51,026 nt of DNA from Aeromonas allosaccharophila (GCF_000819685.1 NZ_CDBR01000011.1:1-51026), one strand, 5' to 3'. Numbered from the stretch's first letter, positions 17,596 to 27,207 are shown. Numbers and translations: made by a program. The notes: a model not told the origin generated them from the sequence alone.

Positions 17596-18621
17596 TTAGA
17601 AGTTGTACTGCAGAGCAACAGTCCACTGGTCGTCTTTATTATCAAGACCTTCGATCTTGTATTCGGTATATGCATTCAGCTTGGAAGTGAATGCGTATTT
17701 AACACCCAGCAAAGTATCTTTAACGAGATCTTTGTCTACGCCAGAATTTTTAGATTCAGCAAAGTTGTAACCAGCCAGGAAAGTCCAAGCATCTACGTTG
17801 TAAGAGGCAGCAAACTCGTAGCCTTTGCCTTCAACTTTGTTACCGGTAGTTTTGTTCTTGATTTCGCCATCGGTATACATACCAGCGAAGTAGAAACCGG
17901 CGATGCCATAGTTGGCACTAACAGCCCACTCAGACTTCTCGCCGTTTTGACCAGCCTGAGTCTTTTGACCTTCCAGATCAGAGTAAGCGTAACCGGCGTT
18001 CAGGCCCAGGCCGAAATCAAAGGCGTAGCCAAGAGTTGCAGCATATGCAGAATCACGAGCAACGTCACCAATTACAACAGACTTGATATCGCCACCAGCA
18101 TCGCTGGAAACTTCAAATTTGTCATCATGGGTCTGATAGGAGAGCTTACCGGTCAAACCACCAAATTTGTTGGAGTAAATAACCTGACCTTCTTGACGAC
18201 CGTCGTAGAAGTTACCGCGGCTACCCCATTCGTTGAAAATATCAGTTGCAGCGATGGCATCGTAGAAGGCAGTGTCAGTTTGACCAAAAATGACCTGGCC
18301 GTATTGGGTACCATCAAAACCGGCATAAATATGACGAGCTTTAAACTTACCGCCGTCTGTATTGTCAGAGTTTTCTGCAGCAACTTGCCATTCAGTTTTT
18401 GCAATACCAGACCAAGTGTTGTTCAGAGCAACTTTGCCAGACCAACCCAAGCGGGAAGCACCAATCAACTCACCATCGGTGTCATCGTGCTCACCGTAGT
18501 AGTTAGCCTGTACACGGCCGTATACGTCAAAAGTGGTACCGTCTTTGTCATAGATCACTGCGGCGTTAGCGGCGGATGCAAACAGAGCCGGGATAGCAAT
18601 AGCCAGAATTGTCTTTTTCAT
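17596..18621 (-). CDS. Gram-negative general porin (OmpC/OmpF-like)
   Basis: A 341-residue outer-membrane protein. The signal peptide MKKTILAIAIPALFASAANA is followed by AVIYDKDGTTFDVYGRVQ, the usual first strand of trimeric porins. The rest alternates as expected for a 16-stranded barrel and ends with a C-terminal Phe (LQYNF), the Bam recognition signal. The start at 18621 has GGA close upstream; an in-frame TTG nine bases earlier is less likely. Codon use is narrow and more AT-rich than the neighbours, in keeping with high expression. It is monocistronic with its own terminator. It resembles Aeromonas OmpC/OmpK40-type porins by eye. Confidence 0.92.
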   Translation of the reverse strand: MKKTILAIAIPALFASAANAAVIYDKDGTTFDVYGRVQANYYGEHDDTDGELIGASRLGWSGKVALNNTWSGIAKTEWQVAAENSDNTDGGKFKARHIYAGFDGTQYGQVIFGQTDTAFYDAIAATDIFNEWGSRGNFYDGRQEGQVIYSNKFGGLTGKLSYQTHDDKFEVSSDAGGDIKSVVIGDVARDSAYAATLGYAFDFGLGLNAGYAYSDLEGQKTQAGQNGEKSEWAVSANYGIAGFYFAGMYTDGEIKNKTTGNKVEGKGYEFAASYNVDAWTFLAGYNFAESKNSGVDKDLVKDTLLGVKYAFTSKLNAYTEYKIEGLDNKDDQWTVALQYNF

Positions 18622-19016
18622 AGTTTCCAATGCCTACTGTAATTAAACACTAAGTTGTTGTTATTCCCTGTGTTAGCGATGTTCTTTGCATCACTATGCC
18701 GCCGAGACTAGCACCGGATTTTTTGAACCGCAATGAAAAAACTTGGAACTTTTTATGGAAACCATAGTCATGGAGACAAAAATGTGAGCCAAGTCTCACC
18801 TAGCAGCAAGGCAAAAGGAAAACGTTTACAATGAATCCTGCTGATTATTTGGACTCAAATAGTTTGTTTTGCATGCAAATAACGCTAACTGCCTGATAAA
18901 CAACCAAAGTGGTCTGATCAGCGTAAAACTGCCGTGATAATGGCTGTTGCCTCGACCTCACCAAGGGGTTGCGGGTATCCTTGTCCTTCGATTAACCCTT
19001 AACTGGCCTTCTCTTC
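18622..19016. promoter_or_regulatory. Divergent control region between porin and dinG
   Basis: A 395-bp AT-rich intergenic region with starts on both sides. It contains a perfect 12-bp palindrome TTTGCATGCAAA (18868-18879). I looked for a LexA box (CTG-N10-CAG) ahead of dinG and saw none that is convincing. A porin promoter is expected here, but I cannot fix its hexamers. Confidence 0.5.
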
Positions 19017-21089
19017 ATGCTCTCTACTCGCCTCAAAGCCACCATTCGTCAAACCTATCGCCAGATTTCGGATGGATTACCCGGTTTTGTACCGCGCAAA
19101 GAGCAGAACTTTCTGGTGGCCGAGATAGCCAAAACCCTGACCGGCGAGTACGACAAACAGCGCCGGATCCTGGTGGCCGAAGCGGGAACCGGTATCGGCA
19201 AATCTCTCTCCTATGCTCAGGGCGCCATCCCGGTGGCACGGCTCACCCAGAAGAAGCTGGTTATCTCCACCGCTACCGTGGCCCTGCAGGAGCAGCTGAT
19301 CCACAAAGACCTCCCCTTTTACCACCGCCACAGCGAGCTGCCGTTTCGCTTTATGCTGGTCAAGGGGCGTCAGCGTTACTGCTGCGAGCATCTGCTGGAG
19401 CAGGCTGCCAGTGGTGCCGAGATGGCCAACTTCGAGCTCGACTTCGGTAGCCTGAGCAAACACAAGCCATCGGACAGCGACAAGGATCGTTACCAGGCGC
19501 TGTGGCAGGCCTATACGAATGGCAAGTGGGACGGGGATCGGGACAACTGGCCGGAGCCCATTCCCGACACTTGCTGGGATCGCATCGCCGCCGACCGCCA
19601 CACCTGCAACAAGGCGCTGAGCCATCACCAGCACTGCCCCTTTCATCGCGCCCGCAACGACATGGAGAGCGCCGATGTGCTGGTCGTCAACCATGCGCTA
19701 CTGCTCTCCGATCTCACCATGGGCGGCGGCATCATTCTGCCGCCCCCTGATGAGTGCATCTATGTGCTGGATGAGGCCCATCACCTGCCCACCATCGCCC
19801 GGGATCACGGCGCGGCGTCGGCCAGCGTCAAAGGCTCGCGTCGCTGGCTGGAGAAGCTGGTACAAAGTGCAGGCAAGCTGGCGCGGACGCTTAATAAGGA
19901 GAGCCTGCTCGACCCCCAACTCAAACTGCAGGATGCGCTGGCCTCCATCCAGCCCGACCTGAAGGCGGTCGAGCAGTGGCTCAGCGCCAACGATCGGCTG
20001 TTTGGTACGGAACCTCACTACCGCTTCGCCGAAGGGGTATTGCCGGATCCCCTGCCCATGCTGGCGGAGAATCTCAAGGAGTCGAGCAAGAAGGCGCTGC
20101 GAGCGCTGGATCGGATGCAAGGGGCCATAGGTGAAGCGCTGAAAGATGGCGAGATCCGCCGCAAGGAGGCCGAACCTCTGCTGGCAGAGAGCGGTTTTCA
20201 TCTGCAGCGGCTGGAGAGTTTCTGCGCCCTGTGGGAGATGCTGGGGCGCCATGTGCCGACCGGTAAAACCCCGCTCGCCCGCTGGATGGCCAAGAGCGAT
20301 GACGGCGATATCTGGTTGCACGCCTCACCGATTGAGGTGGGCTATCTGCTGGAGGAGTGGCTCTGGTCGAAATGTCTGGGAGCCGTACTGGTCTCGGCGA
20401 CCCTCACCGCCCTCTCTTCCTTTAGCTATTTTCGCCATCAGGTGGGGCTCAAGGAGCACGACGGTACCCGCTATCTGCGCTTGCGCTCCCCCTTTGACTA
20501 CCAGAAAGCCGAGCTCTATCTGCCCAAGATGGAGCACGAACCCAACTCGCCAGCCTTTACCAACGAGCTCATCAGCGTACTGCCACGCATTTTGGCGGGC
20601 AAGGAGGCGAGTCTGGTGCTCTTCTCCTCCTACCGCCAGATGAATGAGGTGGCTGTTGGCTTGCGAGCCAAGGGACTGTCACTGCTGGTGCAGGGGGAAG
20701 CCTCCCGCAATGCCCTGCTCACCCTGCACAAACAAAAATGCGATGGCGGTCAGGCCAGCATCCTGTTTGGTACCGGCAGCTTCTCGGAGGGGCTGGATCT
20801 GCCGGGTCACTATCTCACCAATCTGGTGATCACCAAACTCCCCTTTGCGGTACCCAACTCACCGGTCGAGGAGGCTACCGCCGAGTGGGTGGAGCAGCGA
20901 GGGGGGAACCCGTTTCTGCAACTGACGGTGCCGGAGGCATCGCGCAAACTGATCCAGGCCTGTGGCCGCCTCATTCGCAAAGAGGCCGATCGGGGGCGGG
21001 TCACCATTCTGGACCGGCGTCTGCTGACCAAGCGTTATGGCAAGGGGTTGCTTGATGCCCTCCCCCCGTTTACACGGCGGATCGAATAA
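19017..21089 (+). CDS. dinG: ATP-dependent DNA helicase DinG
   Basis: A 690-residue XPD-like superfamily 2 helicase, close to E. coli DinG (716). The Walker A motif AEAGTGIGKS lies near residues 54-63 and the DEAH box (VLDEAHHLP) near 250. Cysteines that could bind an iron-sulfur cluster lie between them (YCCEH near 121, then DTCWD, HTCNKA and QHCPFH). Motif VI is QACGRLIRKEADRGRV near the C-terminus. DinG unwinds 5'-tailed DNA, R-loops and D-loops. The ribosome binding site before the ATG is weak. Confidence 0.95.
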   Translation: MLSTRLKATIRQTYRQISDGLPGFVPRKEQNFLVAEIAKTLTGEYDKQRRILVAEAGTGIGKSLSYAQGAIPVARLTQKKLVISTATVALQEQLIHKDLPFYHRHSELPFRFMLVKGRQRYCCEHLLEQAASGAEMANFELDFGSLSKHKPSDSDKDRYQALWQAYTNGKWDGDRDNWPEPIPDTCWDRIAADRHTCNKALSHHQHCPFHRARNDMESADVLVVNHALLLSDLTMGGGIILPPPDECIYVLDEAHHLPTIARDHGAASASVKGSRRWLEKLVQSAGKLARTLNKESLLDPQLKLQDALASIQPDLKAVEQWLSANDRLFGTEPHYRFAEGVLPDPLPMLAENLKESSKKALRALDRMQGAIGEALKDGEIRRKEAEPLLAESGFHLQRLESFCALWEMLGRHVPTGKTPLARWMAKSDDGDIWLHASPIEVGYLLEEWLWSKCLGAVLVSATLTALSSFSYFRHQVGLKEHDGTRYLRLRSPFDYQKAELYLPKMEHEPNSPAFTNELISVLPRILAGKEASLVLFSSYRQMNEVAVGLRAKGLSLLVQGEASRNALLTLHKQKCDGGQASILFGTGSFSEGLDLPGHYLTNLVITKLPFAVPNSPVEEATAEWVEQRGGNPFLQLTVPEASRKLIQACGRLIRKEADRGRVTILDRRLLTKRYGKGLLDALPPFTRRIE

Positions 21090-21231
21090 ATAAGCCGGTT
21101 ATTATTGATAGAAAAACTGACAGCGGAGCGAACGTTGAGCACCAGAAAGAGCCATTGCCGCAGTAGGCTAAACCTGTAAAAATAAGCCCCTGTTTTCAGT
21201 GGGCAATCGCCTGACTGTTCAAGGAGATGAA

Positions 21232-21891
21232 ATGAAACTGACTGTTCTGGTACCGGCCCTGGCTGGTCTGTTGTGGGCCGGTAGTGCCCTTGCTGATGCC
21301 CAATTGGAAGTGACCACCCCGTATGTCGTCCAGCTGATCGATGGTCAATCCATCAACCCCAAGCTGCTCGACAAAACCAGCACCTTCCCCCTCTCTGCCG
21401 GCAAACACCAGTTGGTCGTCGCCTTTGAAGGCAACTACTCCAGCCGTAACGAAATCAAGCTGGTCACCGCCGAGCCGCTGGTGCTGAACTTCACTGCCGC
21501 CGACAACCAACAGCTGGTGCTGGACTATAAAAAACCCCGCAACGAAGCCGAAGCCAAGCAGTTTGTCAAAGATCAGAAAGTGGCGCTGAAAGACAAGGTC
21601 AGCGGCCAGCAAGTGAGCAGCGAACAGTTCGTAATGCCGAAAGTAGAGGGCTTCCAGCTGACCCGTGACTATCAGCAAGAGCTGATCAACATGGGTAAAG
21701 CCTTCAACCAGCCCAAAGCAGTGGCCGTCTCTTCTGCTGCCGTGATGGCTGCCGCCAGCGCACCGGTTCAGGTTGCCCCCAGCAAGGCTCAAAGCAATCC
21801 GGAAGCGCTGACCCAGTTGCAAAACTGGTACAACAAGGCAGATGCGGAAACCCGCAAAGCCTTCCAGATCTGGGTTATCCAGCAGCAATAA
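21232..21891 (+). CDS. DUF2057 (YccT-like) periplasmic protein
   Basis: A 219-residue secreted protein. The signal peptide MKLTVLVPALAGLLWAGSALA has an AxA-type cleavage site. The first half (about 22-110) is a beta-rich domain of the DUF2057 type (VQLIDGQSINPKLL, FPLSAGKHQLVVAFEGNY). The ATG at 21232 has a perfect AAGGAG; a longer frame to 21199 does not. In E. coli the family member YccT is linked to curli inhibition; whether that holds here is unknown. A strong terminator follows. Confidence 0.8.
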   Translation: MKLTVLVPALAGLLWAGSALADAQLEVTTPYVVQLIDGQSINPKLLDKTSTFPLSAGKHQLVVAFEGNYSSRNEIKLVTAEPLVLNFTAADNQQLVLDYKKPRNEAEAKQFVKDQKVALKDKVSGQQVSSEQFVMPKVEGFQLTRDYQQELINMGKAFNQPKAVAVSSAAVMAAASAPVQVAPSKAQSNPEALTQLQNWYNKADAETRKAFQIWVIQQQ

Positions 21892-21912
21892 ACCGAGCTG
21901 AGATATTGACTG

Positions 21913-21936
21913 AAAGGGGAGCCAAGCTCCCCTTTT
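21913..21936 (+). terminator. Rho-independent terminator after the DUF2057 gene
   Basis: AAAGGGGAGC (21913-21922) and GCTCCCCTTT (21926-21935) pair around CAA, followed by T residues. Confidence 0.85.
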
Positions 21937-22073
21937 CCATATCTTGCGATCTTACTCACGACGCGTCTTGATTTATGCGCTGCCACTTCCCCTTTATATA
22001 GGGAGTACATATATGGATTCATCTGCTGATTTCATATATAGAAAGCGCCACCTTGCCAGGGAGACATGGCACC

Positions 22074-22970
22074 ATGTCGTTGCGCATTTTCTATCACCCC
22101 CTCTACTCCTCCCTGACGCTACCCGAGCGCCATCGCTTCCCGCTGGCCAAGTATCAAGGGCTGTTTGAACGCCTGCAGGTGCAGGGTTACCCTCTTGACG
22201 AAGCGCCCGCCGCTATCCGAGAGCAAATCTGTCGCATTCACGATGCCGATTATGTCGCGGCAGCCCTGAGCGGCCAGCTTGAAGAGCGCGCCATCCGCAA
22301 GATCGGTTTTCCCTGGTCACCCATGCTGATGGAGCGCACCTTGCGCTCGGTGGGTGCCACCGTTGCCGCCAGCCGCTATGCACTTGAGCAGGGTTGCGGC
22401 TTGCAGATCTCCGGTGGCTACCACCACGCCCATCGGGATCACGGCAGCGGTTTTTGTCTGTTCAACGATCTAGTGATTGCCGCCCAGGCTTGCCTCGACG
22501 AAGTGCGTTGTGAACAGGTGCTGATCATCGATCTCGATGTGCATCAGGGAGATGGCAGTGCGACCCTGTGCGCCGGACGGCGCGACATCATCACCCTCTC
22601 CCTCCATGGGGAGCACAACTTTCCCCATCACAAAGCCGCCTCTCACCTCGACTTTCCACTGCCAAGCGGCATGACAGACGATGCCTACCTCACCACACTG
22701 CAACAGGCGCTCTCACTGGCACTGCGGCTCTATTCGCCGGATCTCATCCTCTATCAGGCAGGCGTCGATGTGCATCATGCCGACGAGCTTGGTTATCTCT
22801 CCCTGAGCGATGAAGGGGTGCGCCTGCGCGATGCCATGGTTTTTGACTGCGCAATCAAGCATGGGTTGCCTGTCGCAGCTCTGCCCGGTGGCGGCTATCG
22901 CCGCGACTGGCAACAGCTGATCCCGCTGCATATGTCGCTGTTTGAAACGGCGCGCCAACGTTTTGGCTGA
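22074..22970 (+). CDS. Histone deacetylase-like (acetyl-amide) hydrolase
   Basis: A 298-residue zinc hydrolase of the arginase/deacetylase fold. The catalytic pieces are present: the His pair in GGYHHAHRDHGSGFC, the zinc-binding DLDVHQGDG, the second Asp in AGVDVHHADELG and the Tyr of LPGGGY. Bacterial members deacetylate polyamines, acetoin-related compounds or small amides; the substrate here is unknown. The ATG at 22074 has AGGGAGA at nine bases; an in-frame TTG at 22053 is less likely. Confidence 0.85.
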   Translation: MSLRIFYHPLYSSLTLPERHRFPLAKYQGLFERLQVQGYPLDEAPAAIREQICRIHDADYVAAALSGQLEERAIRKIGFPWSPMLMERTLRSVGATVAASRYALEQGCGLQISGGYHHAHRDHGSGFCLFNDLVIAAQACLDEVRCEQVLIIDLDVHQGDGSATLCAGRRDIITLSLHGEHNFPHHKAASHLDFPLPSGMTDDAYLTTLQQALSLALRLYSPDLILYQAGVDVHHADELGYLSLSDEGVRLRDAMVFDCAIKHGLPVAALPGGGYRRDWQQLIPLHMSLFETARQRFG

Positions 22971-23032
22971 TGGCATGGCTTGATAGCGCGGACAAGCCAT
23001 GAGAAGTGGGCGGCATTTCACCAGATAAGACA

Positions 23033-23060
23033 GAAGAGGCGACCCTTGGATCGCCTCTTC
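23033..23060. terminator. Hairpin terminator between the deacetylase-like gene and ylqF
   Basis: GAAGAGGCGA (23033-23042) and TCGCCTCTTC (23051-23060) pair around an eight-base loop. It lies between convergent genes; the downstream GTGTTTCG is only moderately T-rich. Confidence 0.65.
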
Positions 23061-23126
23061 GTGTTTCGTCATCTCGGTCACACAAGCTCGCTCGTTGTCA
23101 GGCAAGCTCGGGACGCCTGAGGATAA

Positions 23127-24077
23127 CTATTTCTGACGCTTGCGGGCGTACTTGCGGCGGGCACGTGCCTGACGCTCCTCTTCCCGCTCGGCCTTCTCTT
23201 TGGCTTTTTGCTCGGCTTCTGCGGCGGCTTCGACAATCTCGACGCTCACCATCTCCGGCGTCTCCAGCGAGATGCGGCCAAGCAAGCCGGAGCGGAACTC
23301 GTTGATCAGGATCTCGGACGCCTTGTGCAGGTCGGCCAGCCCCCCTTTGCGCATAAACGCCCGCTGGCGGGCGATCATCTCCAGCAGCTCGATCTCGGTC
23401 TCGGGCAACTCGTCAATCTGGTAGCGCGCCTTGATCCGCTCCGGATAGGCCTTGATGAAGTAATCGGCGGCAAACATGGCGATATCGGCATAGTCGAACA
23501 CAGTGTCTTTAATGGCCGCTGTGATGGCCAGACGATAACCACAGGAGGGCGGGTTGAGTTTGGGCCAGAGAAAACCCGGGGTATCGGTCAGGATGACGTG
23601 GTTGTCGAGCTTGATCCGCTGCTGGGACTTGGTCACCCCCGCCTCGTTGCCGGTGCGGGCAATGATACGCCCCGCCAGGGTATTGATCAGGGTGGACTTG
23701 CCCACGTTGGGGATCCCCATGATCATCGCCCGCACGCCGCGCAGCTCAAAAATGCGCTCCGGCAGCATTTCGTGGCAGAGGGTCAGCAGTTGCTTGATCT
23801 TCTCCGGCTCTTGTTGCGTCAGCGGCAGCGCCTTGATCCCCTTCTCTTTTTCCATGTGCGCCACCCACAGATCGGTGATCGCCGGATCGGCCAAGTCCGC
23901 CTTGTTCAGCACCTTGATCACCGGGGTATCACCACGCAGCTCGGGCACCAGCGGGTTTTCGCTGGAGAAGGGGATGCGGGCATCGAGCATCTCGATGATC
24001 ACATCGACCTGGGGCATGACCTCGGCAATCTCTTTGCGGGCCTTGTGCATGTGACCGGGGAACCAGTTGATGGACAT
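23127..24077 (-). CDS. ylqF: Ribosome biogenesis GTPase YlqF/RbgA
   Basis: A 316-residue circularly permuted GTPase. The G4 motif NKAD (58-61) comes before the G1 loop GIPNVGKST (121-129) and G3 DTPG (165-168), the order that defines the YlqF family. The N-terminus (INWFPGHMHKARKEI) is also typical. A C-terminal tail of about 40 residues is very rich in Lys, Arg and Glu, likely for RNA contact. In Bacillus, RbgA matures the 50S subunit. E. coli lacks an orthologue, but Vibrio-like bacteria have one. Confidence 0.9.
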   Translation of the reverse strand: MSINWFPGHMHKARKEIAEVMPQVDVIIEMLDARIPFSSENPLVPELRGDTPVIKVLNKADLADPAITDLWVAHMEKEKGIKALPLTQQEPEKIKQLLTLCHEMLPERIFELRGVRAMIMGIPNVGKSTLINTLAGRIIARTGNEAGVTKSQQRIKLDNHVILTDTPGFLWPKLNPPSCGYRLAITAAIKDTVFDYADIAMFAADYFIKAYPERIKARYQIDELPETEIELLEMIARQRAFMRKGGLADLHKASEILINEFRSGLLGRISLETPEMVSVEIVEAAAEAEQKAKEKAEREEERQARARRKYARKRQK

Positions 24078-24400
24078 ATCCGTTACTCTCTGTGGGGGCT
24101 GCGGGCGCGCGCATGGAACAACAGGCGCTCTGCCGCGGGCATCGAACGAAGGGGGCGCATTTTACCTGCTGCGGGCCTCTTTTGACAGGTCATTCTAACC
24201 ATCACCTCATCAAATCAGCAAACCGCCGAGGCGGAGCAACCTTGCCGGAAGCGACCGGACCAACTGGCTCAATTGATAGATAACATATTGATACAGTGTA
24301 ACATTTTTATCACTTTTTCACACAACCGTCACCGATAGTCAGTAAAAGTGTCATCTGCCCCCTCTAGGCTGCGCTCAGGTTTTACAAGGAGCGAACCCCA
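24078..24400. promoter_or_regulatory. Control region between ylqF and the alkaline phosphatases
   Basis: A 323-bp intergenic region with divergent starts. Its right part holds the Pho box (24315-24354) and a -10-like hexamer. I see no small gene in it. Confidence 0.6.
24315..24370 (+). promoter_or_regulatory. Pho box and -10 of the alkaline phosphatase operon
   Basis: Four 7-mers repeat at 11-bp spacing: TTTTCAC (24315), CCGTCAC (24326), AGTCAGT (24337) and GTGTCAT (24348), each separated by four bases. They resemble the PhoB half-site CTGTCAT. The last one ends 10 bp before TAGGCT (24365-24370), a fair -10. This is the normal geometry of PhoB-dependent promoters, where the box replaces the -35. 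Confidence 0.8.
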
Positions 24401-25798
24401 ATGAGAAAAATGGCAGGACTTGCAGTGATGATCGGCGCCGCCCTGGCTGCCGGCTGCAAATCAGACAATGACACGGTGGCGACCAAGCCCGCAGCCCAAC
24501 CCACCAACGTCATCTTCTTCCTCGGTGACGGCATGGGCCTCAACACCCTGACGGCCGCCCGCATCTACGGTGTCGGCGAAGAGGGTGATCTCACCATCGA
24601 TACCCTGCCAGAGACGGCCTTTATCAAGACCTTCTCCCACGATGCCCAGGTCACTGACTCGGCCCCCTCCATGGCGGCCTACATGACCGGGGTCAAGAGC
24701 AACAACGGCGTCATCAGCATGGACGGCGACGCCACCTATGAGAGTGACTGCAGCAAGAGCGCCGGCAAGCCGGTGACAACCCTGCTGGAGCTGGCCAAAG
24801 CCGATGGCCGCGGTACCGGTGTGGTAACCAGCACCCGGGTAACCCACGCCACCCCGGCGGCTACCTATGCCCATATCTGCAACCGGGATCTGGAAGCGGA
24901 TATCGCCGTCCAGCTGGTACCGGGCGGCAAAGGCTACAACAGCGCCCTCAAGGAGGGGCTGGATGTGGTGCTCGGTGGCGGCAGCAGCTTCTTCCTGCCC
25001 AAAGCCGACAAGGGCAAGCGGGAAGATGGCCGCAACCTCATCAGCGAAATGCAGGCCAAGGGCTACCAGTTTGCCAGCAATCTGGATGAGCTGAACAAGG
25101 CCGATGCGGGCAAGCCGCTGCTGGGACTGTTTGGTTCCAGTCACATGAAATATGACCTGGACCGCCCTGCCAGCGAGCCGTCACTGGCCCAGATGACCCT
25201 GGCTGCCATCAAGCAGCTCAAGGGCAAGGAGAAGGGTTACTTCCTGATGGTGGAAGGAGGTCGCATCGACCACGCCCTGCACGACACCAACGCCAAGCGG
25301 GCGCTGCAGGACACCATCGCCTTCGACAACGCCATAAAAGCCGCCATCGACGAGGTGAAAAAGAGCGACCCCGAGCTGAAAAACACCCTGATCGTGGTCA
25401 CCGCCGATCACGACCACACGCTAGTGCTCAACGGCTATGCCAAGCGCACCGGCAAGACCACCGCCGACAACCCCGGCATACTCGGGTTGGTGAAGAACTA
25501 CGAGACTGGCGAGCCAAGCAAGGATAGCGAGGGCATGCCCTACACCATCATAGGTTTTGGCAACGGCTACAACCGGGTAGATGGCCCGCGCAGCAGCGTC
25601 GCCCCGCTCGACGATGCCACCGTCTCCGCCAATGACTACCACCAGGAAGTGGTGGTCAAGGTGGGCGAGATCGGCAACGAGACCCACGGCGGCACCGATG
25701 TCTTCCTCGGCGCCATCGGCAAGGGGGCTGACAGCTTCCATGGCTCACTCGATAACACCGCCGTGTTCGGCAAGATCAAGGCTGCGGCCAAGCTGTAA
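24401..25798 (+). CDS. Alkaline phosphatase, lipoprotein form
   Basis: A 465-residue PhoA-family phosphatase. The signal sequence ends LAAGC, a lipobox with Cys19, so the enzyme is probably membrane-anchored. Metal and catalytic motifs are FFLGDGMG (Asp43), VTDSAPSM with nucleophile Ser87, VEGGRIDHALH, VTADHDHT and NETHGG. It would release phosphate from phosphomonoesters outside the cytoplasm. It is the first gene after a strong Pho box and is followed after 11 bp by a paralogue, so the two form an operon from a tandem duplication. Confidence 0.92.
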   Translation: MRKMAGLAVMIGAALAAGCKSDNDTVATKPAAQPTNVIFFLGDGMGLNTLTAARIYGVGEEGDLTIDTLPETAFIKTFSHDAQVTDSAPSMAAYMTGVKSNNGVISMDGDATYESDCSKSAGKPVTTLLELAKADGRGTGVVTSTRVTHATPAATYAHICNRDLEADIAVQLVPGGKGYNSALKEGLDVVLGGGSSFFLPKADKGKREDGRNLISEMQAKGYQFASNLDELNKADAGKPLLGLFGSSHMKYDLDRPASEPSLAQMTLAAIKQLKGKEKGYFLMVEGGRIDHALHDTNAKRALQDTIAFDNAIKAAIDEVKKSDPELKNTLIVVTADHDHTLVLNGYAKRTGKTTADNPGILGLVKNYETGEPSKDSEGMPYTIIGFGNGYNRVDGPRSSVAPLDDATVSANDYHQEVVVKVGEIGNETHGGTDVFLGAIGKGADSFHGSLDNTAVFGKIKAAAKL

Positions 25799-25809
25799 GG
25801 AGCACTTTC

Positions 25810-27201
25810 ATGAGCAAACAGATGAACACATCCATCAAGCACACGCTGGTCTGCGCCGCCCTGTTCAGTGCGCTGGGCGCAACCTCCCAGGCACAAGCCG
25901 GTGATGCCAAAAACGTCATTCTCTTTATCGGTGATGGCATGGGCCCCACAGTGCTCACCGCCACCCGCCTGTTCAAGGTGGGGGAAGAGGGCAATCTGGA
26001 GATGATGAAACTGCCGCGCAGTGCCCGCATCAAGACCTTCTCCAACGATGCCCAGACCACCGACTCGGCCCCCTCCATGGCGGCCTACACCACCGGGGTC
26101 AAGATGAACAACGAGGTGATCGCCATGAGCAGCGACACCAAAGCCGTTGCCCCCGGCAAAGACGTCAATGGCAACAAAACCGTCAACAATTGCAGCAGCG
26201 ATAACGGCAAGCCGGTGCCCACCATCCTGGAGCTGGCCAAGGCGGCAGGCAAATCGGTCGGGGCCGTCACCACCACCGAGCTGACCCACGCGACCCCGGC
26301 GGCTACCTACGCCCACATCTGCCATCGGGATGCAGCTTATGACATCGCCGCACAGGCCGTTCCTGGGGGTGCTGGCTATAACAGTGCCCTCAAGGATGGG
26401 GTCGATGTGCTGATGGGCGGTGGTGCCAACCACTGGACCCCCTACAGCGCCAGCAACAAGGGCGGTCGCAATGACAACCGCGACCTGACCGCCGAGATGA
26501 AGGCGCAGGGATACAGCTATGTCACCACCCAAAGTGAACTGGCCAAGGTCACCAGCGGCAAGGTGCTCGGTCTGTTCAGCAGCAAATCCCACCTCGACTA
26601 CGAGCTGGATCGGGTCGCCAAGGGGGCTGCCAATACCCAGCCGTCCCTCTCCGAAATGACCGCCAAGGCGATCGACCTGCTGAGCAAGAACAGTCAGGGT
26701 TACTTCCTGATGGTAGAGGGTGGCCGTATCGATCATGCCCTGCACGGCACCAACGCCAAGCGCTCGCTCACCGACGCAGTGGCTCTGGATGAGGCGGTCA
26801 AGACGGCGCTCGGCAAGGTGGATCTGAAAGATACCCTGATCGTGGTCACCGCCGACCATGACCACACCATGACCATTAACGGCTACTCCGCCAAGGGCAA
26901 TCCGGTGCTGGATCTGGTGAAAAATGGCGATGGCTCGACCCAGAACGACGTGGATGGCAAGCCCTTCACCACCCTGGTGTTCGGTAACGGCCCCAACCGC
27001 CCCGATGTACGCCCGGTCCTCACCAGCGATCAGGTGATGGCTAATGACTATCTGCAGGAGACCGGAGTCAAACTGACATCGGAAACTCACGGAGGCGGCG
27101 ATGTGATGCTGTTTGCCGATGGCGCCGGCAGCAACCGCTTCAAAGGCACGCTGGATAACACCAAGGTGTTTGGCAAACTGCGGGAGGCGCTCGGCCTGTA
27201 A
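25810..27201 (+). CDS. Alkaline phosphatase, secreted form
   Basis: A 463-residue paralogue of the preceding enzyme. It has an ordinary signal peptide ending ATSQAQA, without a lipobox Cys, so it is predicted to be free in the periplasm. The active-site motifs are kept: FIGDGMG (Asp42), TTDSAPSM with nucleophile Ser86, VEGGRIDHALH, VTADHDHT and SETHGG. The two copies have diverged considerably outside these motifs, so the duplication is old. Start by ATG after AAGGAG. A long GC hairpin follows the stop. Confidence 0.92.
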   Translation: MSKQMNTSIKHTLVCAALFSALGATSQAQAGDAKNVILFIGDGMGPTVLTATRLFKVGEEGNLEMMKLPRSARIKTFSNDAQTTDSAPSMAAYTTGVKMNNEVIAMSSDTKAVAPGKDVNGNKTVNNCSSDNGKPVPTILELAKAAGKSVGAVTTTELTHATPAATYAHICHRDAAYDIAAQAVPGGAGYNSALKDGVDVLMGGGANHWTPYSASNKGGRNDNRDLTAEMKAQGYSYVTTQSELAKVTSGKVLGLFSSKSHLDYELDRVAKGAANTQPSLSEMTAKAIDLLSKNSQGYFLMVEGGRIDHALHGTNAKRSLTDAVALDEAVKTALGKVDLKDTLIVVTADHDHTMTINGYSAKGNPVLDLVKNGDGSTQNDVDGKPFTTLVFGNGPNRPDVRPVLTSDQVMANDYLQETGVKLTSETHGGGDVMLFADGAGSNRFKGTLDNTKVFGKLREALGL

Positions 27202-27207
27202 GCAGCA

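Noticed and set aside
17521..18642. 373-codon open frame opposite the porin
   Set aside because: It starts in the porin terminator and has no family features; the porin on the minus strand has a signal peptide and terminal Phe.
18788..18807. CRP-like site (GTGAG...CTCAC) in the porin control region
   Set aside because: The spacing between the TGTGA-like and TCAC-like parts is too wide for a CRP site and the halves are imperfect.
18880..19016. LexA box ahead of dinG
   Set aside because: dinG is SOS-regulated in E. coli, so I searched for CTG-N10-CAG; nothing close to the consensus lies near the start.
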